Source: Cladosporium sp. IMV 00045 (taxonomy: Eukaryota; Ascomycota; Dothideomycetes; Cladosporiales; Cladosporiaceae). Taken from it: a stretch of DNA of 19,218 bases. Under the pieces are notes generated by a model. The model had not been told where the DNA came from. It worked only from the letters and a program-made list of their open reading frames with translations, and made no database searches. The stretch spans positions 1 through 19,218 of the forward strand of contig MSJI02000026.1 of NCBI GenBank assembly GCA_001931905.2, in the 5' to 3' direction. A program made the position numbers and the translations under genes. This document shows positions 9,469 to 17,007 of the stretch, piece after piece (positions within the stretch are counted from its first letter, which is position 1; each line of letters opens with the position of its first letter).

Positions 9469-10663
9469 TGAGAGATTTGGGCGACGCGCCTTGATGGCAG
9501 GACTGTGAAGGACACCAGACGTGAAATCGAAGAGGCGGTCTTGAGCGAAACAGAAGCACTGGGAAAATGAATCTGGGATGTTAGCGGCATCAAAAGATAG
9601 ACTTAATTTCAAGATACTCGACCCTACTTTGAGGGAGTTTGTATACATATTGTTTGGCATATGACTTTGCGCATGAGGATATAGTTGCTTCGGAAGTCGC
9701 CTGGCTCCGCAGGCATGAGCCACAAGTCGTACCTTTGGTAGTACGGTAGTTTGGCGTTTGCAATAAAACGGCCATGTGTGCAAGTGATTCGCCACATCAT
9801 GCGGCTCATATAGTTGTGAGTAGTCTGCTTTCCATGTTTGGTGTGCATGGGAGAAGCGGAGGCGTCATCAAGCGTTTGTAAGAGACGCCACCACAAGATG
9901 ACAGGTGCGGACGGGAGTCAAGGGTTAGGGTTAGGGGTTGGCTCAACATCCTTCGAACTCAAAAGCGCAAACGCTACACCAGACAATATTTCACCATTCC
10001 TTGGCCACCGGTCATTCATAAGGATAAGCCTTTGTTCTATCTTCTGCCCATTGCTATCTGTACAGATGGCGCTACTAAGCAATACGGCCATCTTGTCGCT
10101 GTCTCCAAGGATGCTCTCCCACGAGCTACACACCCACACCCCTGTGGGTAGTAGTGGATACTTCCCATCTGTACATCGCGCTACCTAGATGAGGCACAGT
10201 AAGCTCGGTATCGCTAATCGTGGTACGATCGTTCTTAGTACACCACGCTTGCAAGCTCTACTAAATCTCGAAGTTCTTAGCAGAACCTTAGACTCACCAT
10301 GGGAATAACAGCCATTAATTGGACAAGAAACAATCTTCGGCCACTTTCCATCATTGGCTCAGCGCGGGAAGAAAAGCATTCGATGGTGATATACTGGTAC
10401 AATCACGATGAACACGGCCCACTACAGATACGAAAGCCCAACTATGGAAATGGAGTGGTTTGTGTTGATCGCTCTCATTATCTCTATAATCTATAAAAAG
10501 GGTATGACTACAGAATCGAGCATTCATTGCATCACGCCAACGGATCAGCCTACTCATACCAAGTGGCAGCTTTCTTGCCAGCCCATCAATACCACCTGAG
10601 TGGCTGTGCGAATAACCACTTGTATCGAAGGATCCCACAACATTTCTCCAGCTAGAAGACATT
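9469..10663. other. Gene-free interval, convergent receptor / hydrolase
   Basis: About 1.2 kb lying between the 3' ends of a rightward and a leftward gene, so it needs to hold only terminators. It contains a perfect TTAGGG-type array at 9921-9936. A 116-codon + frame covers 9838-10188 but has no recognised domain. I see no transposon ends or RNA gene. The length is generous for a 3'-3' interval and could reflect a decayed insertion, which the sequence alone does not prove. Confidence 0.55.
9921..9936 (+). repeat. Interstitial telomere-type array (TTAGGG)
   Basis: Sixteen consecutive bases match the fungal telomere repeat TTAGGG without error (about 2.7 units). With equal base frequencies, any phase and either strand, a match this long is expected about 5e-5 times in 19 kb, so chance is unlikely. 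It may be a scar of break repair or chromosome fusion, or a telo-box bound by TTAGGG-binding factors. Confidence 0.8.
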
Positions 10664-11704
10664 TCAGTTGTCGACGAGGTTGGTGTTGAAGAAGTTAACC
10701 AACTTGCCGAAAGGAATTATCTCGGTGCGGTCGTACAGATCAACATGGCCGGCACCCGGAACCCAGAACAGCTCCTTCGGCTCGCCCGCACGCTCGTAAG
10801 CATCCTCGCTGAACTCACGCGAGTGAGCCTGGTCGCCAGCAATGAAGAGCAAAGGGCGAGGGGAGATGGTTTCGATGTCGTTGAATGGGTAGAAGTTGTT
10901 CAGCTTCACGTAAGTCGTCACCGTCGAGCCCGTCGTGACGTTCGGCGCGCTGCCGGGAGGCGTCACCAAGCCGCGAGATGTGCGGTAGTAGTCGTAGAAC
11001 TCGTGGTTGATCACCGTGGAGCTGTTGTCGTTCTGCAGCGGCGTGCCGAGAGAGAGCTCAGCCTCTGCGCCGTCAACCTCCGCCCAGCGCTGCTCGGCCG
11101 CGGCGGCGATCGTTTCCTTGCGCGCTTCAACGCTCTGCGCATACTCAATGCCGCTGCGGGCTGTGCGGCCCATGTCGTACATGCTGACGGTGGCAATGGC
11201 GGAGATGCGAGGGTCGACCTTGGCTGCGCTGATGATGAAGCCGCCACTGCCGCAGATGCCGATGCCGCCGATGCGAGTCCTGTCGACGTAGCCCAGAGTG
11301 CCCAAGTGGTCGACAGCGGCGCTGAAGGCTTCGGAATAGAGATCCGGAAGCACACCGCCGCGGATATGGGGCTCGCTGCCGCCCCAGAATGGCATGTCGA
11401 GGGAGATGGTGACGAATCCTTGTTCGGCCATCTTGGTGGCGTAGAGGTTCGCACTCTGCTCTTTCACGGCGCCGAAGGGGTGGCTGATGACCAAGGCGGA
11501 GTGGTTTGAGCCGTTGCCACTGTTGAGTGAATCCGGGATGTAAAGGTTGGCGGAGACTTCGGTTTGGAACACCGTCTGGAAAGTGATGGGCCATGTGGTG
11601 ACATTGTCACTTCGGTAGAAGTTGTCGGCTCCATATGAGAGGTTTTGCGCCGTGGTAGTCAGTGCGTTGAGCACGACTGCTCCAAGAACAGCGAGTTTCA
11701 TCAT
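10664..11704 (-). CDS. Secreted alpha/beta hydrolase with Cys nucleophile elbow (YcjY/Af380-like)
   Basis: Single exon, 346 aa. Residues 1-20 form a signal peptide (MMKLAVLGAVVLNALTTTAQ), and several N-glycosylation sequons (N21, N34, N64, N67, N228, N255) fit passage through the secretory pathway. The alpha/beta hydrolase core shows SHPFGAVKEQ (oxyanion region, about 74-83), the nucleophile elbow GIGICGSGG (147-155) with Cys151 where Ser is usual, an acid at Asp291 (AGDQAHSREF), and His320 (GAGHVDLYD). Cys at this point is seen in dienelactone-hydrolase-type and YcjY/Af380-type relatives, some of which act as acyl or polyketide transferases; that family placement is from general knowledge. 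Ser153 next to it is an alternative nucleophile, but it lacks the usual Gly two residues before it. The substrate is unknown. The gene is divergent from the SDR gene across a 739-bp shared promoter. Confidence 0.84.
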   Translation of the reverse strand: MMKLAVLGAVVLNALTTTAQNLSYGADNFYRSDNVTTWPITFQTVFQTEVSANLYIPDSLNSGNGSNHSALVISHPFGAVKEQSANLYATKMAEQGFVTISLDMPFWGGSEPHIRGGVLPDLYSEAFSAAVDHLGTLGYVDRTRIGGIGICGSGGFIISAAKVDPRISAIATVSMYDMGRTARSGIEYAQSVEARKETIAAAAEQRWAEVDGAEAELSLGTPLQNDNSSTVINHEFYDYYRTSRGLVTPPGSAPNVTTGSTVTTYVKLNNFYPFNDIETISPRPLLFIAGDQAHSREFSEDAYERAGEPKELFWVPGAGHVDLYDRTEIIPFGKLVNFFNTNLVDN

Positions 11705-11794
11705 TGTGACTCGATGACGAAGGAAAGGAACTGTTCGATGCGAGGAACTGGTTCTTAGGGGATGATGAGTAGCAGATGGGCACTCATCTCTTCT

Positions 11795-11803
11795 TTATAT
11801 ATA
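11795..11803 (-). promoter_or_regulatory. TATA-like box for the hydrolase gene
   Basis: TATATATAA reads on the minus strand about 90 bp upstream of the hydrolase ATG (11704), a plausible fungal core-promoter spacing. Function is inferred from sequence and position only. Confidence 0.5.
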
Positions 11804-12102
11804 CGCCTCTACGAGCCAACGAACCGTCATCTCCGCGCAAGGCACGATTCTGGAGATTTCACCGCGCGTCACCAAGATGGTCCGGTATCTTTTTGGTTGA
11901 TTGAGAGCACTAGCCCTAGGATCGCCAAGCAGCCAAGTTATAAGAGGAGGAGGAACATCTACGGTAGGGAAAGACAACAGCCATACCGGGAAGTAGAGAA
12001 CCGGATGATTTACCGGACCGGTCGATGTAGGTTATCGTCATGCCATACCATACAGGTACTTCGCACTGGGTGAAGTCCGCGTGCGGCGCGCTTTGCCAAG
12101 AC

Positions 12103-12223
12103 GCGGCCGCGCGCGTACGCGGTGGAGACGTCTTTGCAGGTGAACACCTCTTCCACCTAACTCAAAAGAACGTCAATTGATCCTCATCCCGCGTAGGGTC
12201 CAAAAGCGTACGCGCGCGACCGC
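12103..12223. repeat. GC-rich inverted repeat with nested palindromes
   Basis: Two 18-bp arms, 12103-12120 and 12206-12223, are reverse complements at 17 of 18 positions (GCGTACGCGCGCG, then G or A, then CCGC). Between them lie a smaller inverted pair (ggtgga at 12121-12126, tccacc at 12152-12157), an 8-bp palindrome agacgtct (12126-12133), and a hairpin aggtg-aa-cacct (12138-12149). The structure sits in the shared hydrolase/SDR promoter. It could be a paired operator or a cruciform-prone element; the sequence does not tell which. Confidence 0.7.
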
Positions 12224-12288
12224 GCAGTAAGATGTCACTCATTGATGTGGAGGACGACTCAACGATGTCGAAAACATGATGCTCGTAA

Positions 12289-12294
12289 TATAAA
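12289..12294 (+). promoter_or_regulatory. TATA-like box for the SDR gene
   Basis: TATAAA lies 150 bp before the SDR ATG (12444) and is followed by a pyrimidine-rich leader (12331-12440) typical of well-expressed fungal genes. The CRE-like TGACGTC at 12315-12321 is just downstream. Assignment is by motif and position only. Confidence 0.45.
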
Positions 12295-12443
12295 TGGTCT
12301 CTGAGCCCACCAGGTGACGTCTTCGTTCATCTCTTATTTTTTCTAACGACCTTCTTTTACCATCAAGCCTACCTTTACCAGTACCAAGCCACCGAGCCCT
12401 TTTCATCGATCAGTAACACCCTCAAATCATCGCAGACCGAACA

Positions 12444-13499
12444 ATGTCGTACACAGGACCTTACGCAAAAGTCCACCAGAACGCAACCGGCCCTGGAGAT
12501 GATCGACCAACGGCACTCCAAGTCGTACACGATCAAGGGCTCGTCGGCAAGCTCAGCCATCTCAGCATTGCCCTCACTGGTGGAAGCACCGGCTTAGGAA
12601 GAGAAACAGCCAAAGCATTACACGCGACTGGAGCGCAGCTCTTCGTCTTGGTTCCCCAGGGTGAGCTGTCAAAATCATTCGCCAACGACATCGCGAATGA
12701 GAACAAGCAATATCCGAAGCTCAGCGAACAAGCGCAGGCTTTCAAGCCGATTGAAACGATTGCATTGGATCTTGGCTCATTCGCCAGCGTACGTGACGCT
12801 GCTAAGCAATTGCGGAAGGCGACTCCGAATGGGTTGAACGTCCTGATCTGCAACGCGGGTGTGATGGCTCCTTCTTTTGCCGCTACGAAGGAAGGTTTCG
12901 AGCCGCACTTCGGCATCAACTTCCTCGGCCACTTCCTGCTGCTTCGCGAGCTTACGGATCACCTGGAACTGGGTGCGAAGAACGTGCCTTCATTCGCCTC
13001 TCGCGTCGTCACATTGTCCAGCCTGGGTCACCGCGCACGCAACATCGATCCCGCAACTCTGCCACCCCCCGTCCCAAAAGAGTCCAATCACGCGCTGTAC
13101 GACGACAGCAAGCTGCTAACACTGTGGCTGGCCAACGAAGCGGAGCGCAGGCTCTCGGGTCGCGGTATTCACAGCTTGTCCGTCAGCCCCGGGGCGATTG
13201 AAACGCCACTGACTACCAGCACGGGCGGGTGGGAAGCCATCAGGGCGATGATGGGCGATGCAGTGAAAGACTTTGATCGCCTGACGAAGAACACGGAGCA
13301 AGGAGCGGCGACGACGGTCTGGGGCGCGATCAGCAAGGAATTGGAGGGGAGAGGCGGTGTGTATTTGGATGATGTGCAGGTCGCTTCTGCAGCTGAGGAA
13401 GGCAGCCCCGGTTTCACTCATGGATACGCTCCGCACGCCTATGATAGAGCTTCTGAGCACGCGCTATGGAAGTTGGCGGACGATTTGATCGATCAGTAG
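12444..13499 (+). CDS. Short-chain dehydrogenase/reductase (retinol-dehydrogenase/WWOX-like)
   Basis: Single exon, 351 aa. It is a classical SDR with a Rossmann fold: TGGSTGLG at 45-52 (cofactor glycine motif TGxxxGxG), DLGS at 109-112, NAG at 137-139, catalytic serine region LSS at 191-193, and active-site Y219-DDS-K223, followed by SPG at 248-250. All catalytic residues are present. A 40-residue N-terminal extension precedes the fold, as in many fungal retinol-dehydrogenase/TIC32-like SDRs. The reaction would be NAD(P)(H)-dependent alcohol/carbonyl interconversion on an unknown substrate. No signal peptide or membrane segment is evident, so a cytosolic location is likely. The start ATG has a favourable context (gaacaATG). 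It is divergent from the hydrolase and convergent with the Zn2Cys6 regulator. Confidence 0.9.
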   Translation: MSYTGPYAKVHQNATGPGDDRPTALQVVHDQGLVGKLSHLSIALTGGSTGLGRETAKALHATGAQLFVLVPQGELSKSFANDIANENKQYPKLSEQAQAFKPIETIALDLGSFASVRDAAKQLRKATPNGLNVLICNAGVMAPSFAATKEGFEPHFGINFLGHFLLLRELTDHLELGAKNVPSFASRVVTLSSLGHRARNIDPATLPPPVPKESNHALYDDSKLLTLWLANEAERRLSGRGIHSLSVSPGAIETPLTTSTGGWEAIRAMMGDAVKDFDRLTKNTEQGAATTVWGAISKELEGRGGVYLDDVQVASAAEEGSPGFTHGYAPHAYDRASEHALWKLADDLIDQ

Positions 13500-14427
13500 A
13501 AAAAGCCCGTTCTGAAGGAATCACAAAAGTAGATGTAATGAAGAAATCAAACGAACCACACATGTATAGATCCTATCCTGATGAGGAGACTCTGAACACG
13601 ACTTTCCGATCGTATTCTGCACGTCGACAAGCCGTCTACATCATTAGATGTGGCAAAGCTCACGAACTCGGAATACAACGCTGGGCGACTCCCTGCATCT
13701 CTTGAGACGACAAGATCAGACTCAGCCTCGAGGCGGCGAAATATCGCGACAATTTGTAGCAGCCATTCTGTGAATATCCTCGAACCGCCAACACGGTTTG
13801 GAGCCCAAGTGACGTTACCAGCTGGCTCGACATCCATCTACGTACATATTTAATCAACCTAGCTACCTTCTTGAAGGAACAAAAACTTCCATCCAGACCC
13901 GCAAACGCACGTGCTTTGCATCGACGTGCGGCCCTCCGCAATCCGCGATTCCGCGTCCGCGTCCCCCGTCGGCGCGCACAGGGGTGGCCCTGAACCTTGT
14001 GGTGTTTCGCTGATGAAATCAAAAGATCCTGCGCCTCGCGCCGTCTCGGTCCATTATGAGAATTGCGAGTGCGCCATTTTGGGAATACTTCGCGGAGCTG
14101 TGTTCTGACTTCTGTTACTCTGCTGCCTACGGAGATTTCGTTGAATGGTTTGGCTTCATGTCGAAAGATCGAGCTTTTTTTTTGGCCTTGGGAATGCCAT
14201 GGTTGGGAGGAAGGGCCTGGGTGATTACGCGAGCTGGATTTGTCGTTGAGAGCCCAGCCGCAGCATTCCGACGGCGTGATGAGGCTGATTAATCGTCTTT
14301 GCGACACGGTGCAAACGTTGCAGCATCTCTTCACAAGGGCACGCCTTCAAATCTGACTGGTACAGGTCGAAGTTGCGGGATAGATGCCCCTTTTCCCCTT
14401 TGGAAAGAGTGACGGAGAATTTTTCTC
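13500..14427. other. Convergent 3'-3' interval, SDR / regulator
   Basis: About 930 bp between two convergent genes. It should hold two terminators; nothing else is recognised. A long leftward frame (14334-13660) starts with GTG rather than ATG, is Arg- and Ser-rich, and has no recognisable domain, so I treat it as non-coding. A run of nine T lies at 14175-14183. Confidence 0.6.
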
Positions 14428-16339
14428 TCACTGGCAATGTCCTCCGTCATATGAGTATTCCTGACCTTCTAGAATTTCGAGATATTGTGCTGCAAGAAAT
14501 GTCAGCGCGGTCCTGGCTCGTTCTGAGTAGCCACTTCCAATCGCATTGTGCAGAGCACACTGCTTGCCTGTGCGCTTCTTCAAAGCAGAGGAAGGGATTG
14601 AACAACTCACAAGCGACGCCCCATTTCGGACTCAAAGCCCCCATAACCCGTCTCATGTACGCAAGATCCTTCAGAGTCTTCTCGGCGCCTGTCTCCCGAG
14701 CATACCAAGCGTAAATGCCCGCCGTAGAGTGCATGGCGAAGAGAACCACCAAAGGCATTCTCTCCAGACCTCCAGAAGCGCAGGAGGACTGTTCGATCTC
14801 CTCGGCGAAGCCGAGCATCTCAGCGGTCACCTGCTTGAAGCCATCGATGGCGTGTCTTTGCACATCGATCCGCAAGCCTCGGTGTCCCCCCACGGTTTCG
14901 ACCTCACCGGGCTCAACGCAGGAATGGACGTCGTAGAGGGTGAAAAGAGCAGAGTACGCCAAGGCTCGCGCGGTGAAGAGTTTCGGGCGGTTTGAGCCGG
15001 CGCGTTCGCTTTCTTGGTTTATCATCGTGAGCAGAGCTTGCACGGCGCGTGATATCTGCAAGGCTTCCTGGAAGTGAAATTCTGCGTCGGGTGAGGAAGG
15101 GTGCTGATTCACGTGTTCACACGCCCTTCCCAGGAGATGTGCGGCTTGACAGGCTCGAGCGAAGGGCGATACGAAGGCGACTGCTTCCATGCTCATGACA
15201 AGGAGAGGGTTGACGGAGAATTCCTGAAATGCGATGGTCAGTTTCCGTAAACAAGTCGTTCATTATCGAACGCCCACAAGGCTCACCCCAGCGTCCCAAT
15301 CGTCGTCGCTGCCCGGTAAAAGCTCATCTGCAGGGATGTTGGGCGTGGCGAGCGGTCTAAATCTCAACCCAACATGGACGTATCTGTCAAATATCAGGAC
15401 TGCCCACCATATCCTCCGTCTTTCTTCCGCTTCCGTCCAAGTATCTGATCAAGATTTAGTGTGTGCGTTTGCTAAGACGATGAAGCGATACTCACCTGGC
15501 ACCCGCAGCATTTGAGTGGCTTTCCTGCGATCATGAAACCCAATCGCGTAGAATATGCGGGCGAGGTTCCCGATGGTGATATAGGCTGCGGGATATATGC
15601 CCTGCCCGAGCTCGTGCAAGGCGATCAGAGCGTACGCGGCCAGGAAATTTGTAGAGAAAGACGCATACTGTTCCAAATTCAAGATGGCAGACTTCATGAC
15701 CCGGTATAAATGATGGCGTGGCTGGGACGATGTTTCCATGCTCAACCGCATGGCATACAAAAGGACCTGAATGTCCGCCAAGGCAATGTTTATGTCGCTC
15801 GATAGAACGCGAAACAGTCGTATCTTGGATACTTCATGATGTCACATGTTAGTATGGTGATCTTTCGTGGTGTGGTCGCCGTGGCACTCACCAATGGGCA
15901 GCCATTCATAGGTTGTTTCAAAGAAGCGGCTCGCCGTAATCCACGCATCCTCCAATGGCATTGGCTCTGCATCCGGATGGAGATTTTGCCACAGCAAACC
16001 GCTCGCTAGTCCAGGCTCTTCACCCCGCGATGAGACAGAGTCCAAGAAAGAGTGTGCGAGTGGCGATTTTGTCGAAGGTGGCAAAGGCTGGAAACCGGTC
16101 ATCAGCACTGGTGTTGTGGAACTGTTAGAAGCCGTAGCATCGCTGTTCAGATGCTGTTCGAAGCCATTCTCGATCTGAGCATCGAAACGATCTGTGTTTG
16201 CCGATGGCGGTTGGTACAGACATGTTCTTCCCACTCTGCTACACAGAGAGCAAGTGGGGAGATCTTTGGAGCATTTTCGTTTCAGGCGGCGACATGAGAC
16301 GCAGGAGAACTCCGCAAACTGGTCCATTGGTGTCTCCAT
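14428..16339 (-). CDS. Zn2Cys6 (fungal binuclear cluster) transcription factor
   Basis: Five exons in the preferred model: 16339-15892, 15831-15496, 15444-15287, 15223-14611 and 14489-14428. Introns are 60, 51, 63 and 121 nt, and the joined frame is 1617 nt, giving 538 aa. The N-terminus holds C13-x2-C16-x6-C23-x6-C30-x2-C33-x6-C40 with a basic RRLKRK stretch, a Gal4-type DNA-binding zinc cluster. The middle contains the fungal-specific regulatory domain, including the hallmark EERRRIWWAVLIFDRY starting at residue 268. The first intron carries an ACTAAC branch site. The last intron is the least certain: the acceptor at 14490 restores the family-like KWGVA-SQYLEIL ending, while other acceptors or retention also stay open. 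It probably controls nearby genes in the nucleus, which is inference from position. The gene is convergent with the SDR and is followed upstream by the FAD reductase in the same orientation. Confidence 0.86.
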
Positions 16340-17007
16340 AATGAAGAATAGGTTTTCTTTGTTCGTCGGGGATGGGTTTGTATGGCAGATGACATTATCA
16401 TGATGGACTAGAGGGTAGATTGTTTATGTTGGGTTGAAGCTGGGCAATTTCTAGGCTTAGGGCAGAAAAGCTTCAGCAACGACATCGCTCGACCTTAAGT
16501 TACTTAGGTATAAGAAAGCAGTGATCCAAGATACCATACTAGGAAAAAACTATTCTATAGATACCAATCGAAACTAAACCTTTATACATAGTTGGTACTC
16601 GCAATTGTTAAGGCTTAGACATTGACATTCTCTGCGATTCCGAAGGTCTTGTCCAATCTTGAACAGAAGTCTGGAGTCACCTCCATTTTTGAGTCCCTTA
16701 TTCCATCATATCCTTGTTCTCTATAAGGCAACGTGATTAGATGTAGAGCTTGTCACCTTCACTTCAATAACAGATTAAAGTGTAGAGTGTACAATGTGCA
16801 ATGAAACGGGGATTGGCCGCAAGTGTCTTGAATAACACAGGAACTAAAATTGCTCAGGAGCGATAAATTCATAGATCCACAAGATTCGAATCTACATACA
16901 GTCTAAGAGTAGCTTGCACGCAGTATATACGATAACCACACTCAAACATCAACAACATCGTAGCCCTCCTTTCACCTCTTCACCAATCCAAGGCCCACCT
17001 CCTCCCC
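16340..17007. other. AT-richer intergenic region upstream of the regulator
   Basis: This 668-bp interval lies between two leftward genes, so it must hold the regulator's promoter and the FAD reductase's terminator. By eye the part from about 16480 to 16920 is clearly richer in A and T than its surroundings. No gene, tRNA or transposon end was recognised. A gattcgaatc palindrome near 16887-16896 resembles a tRNA B box but lacks the rest of a tRNA. Confidence 0.55.

Larger units (their letters stand above)
11705..12443. promoter_or_regulatory. Divergent promoter region, hydrolase / SDR
   Basis: This 739-bp region separates the start codons of the leftward hydrolase and the rightward SDR. It holds a TATA-like box for each gene, a 121-bp palindromic structure (12103-12223) roughly midway, and a CRE-like TGACGTC at 12315-12321. 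A CT-rich leader precedes the SDR start. No gene is seen inside it. The arrangement would allow joint control of both genes. Confidence 0.6.

Noticed and set aside
8869..9795. Minus-strand frame of 308 codons
   Set aside because: It runs antisense across two exons and an intron of the receptor gene, whose helices and splice sites are coherent.
9838..10188. Plus-strand frame of 116 codons containing the TTAGGG array
   Set aside because: Low-complexity composition, no domain, and no conserved features visible. It is more likely chance.
10745..11509. Long + strand frame (254 codons)
   Set aside because: It is fully antisense to the secreted hydrolase, which has a signal peptide and catalytic motifs. 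The frame is a by-product of GC3-biased codon use and shows no domain.
13660..14334. Minus-strand frame of 224 codons in the SDR/regulator gap
   Set aside because: It begins at GTG, lacks an ATG near its start, is Arg/Ser-rich and has no recognisable domain or splice partner.
16840..16920. tRNA-like B box (gattcgaatc)
   Set aside because: The flanking bases do not form a T-arm stem, there is no matching A box at the right distance, and no acceptor stem is seen.
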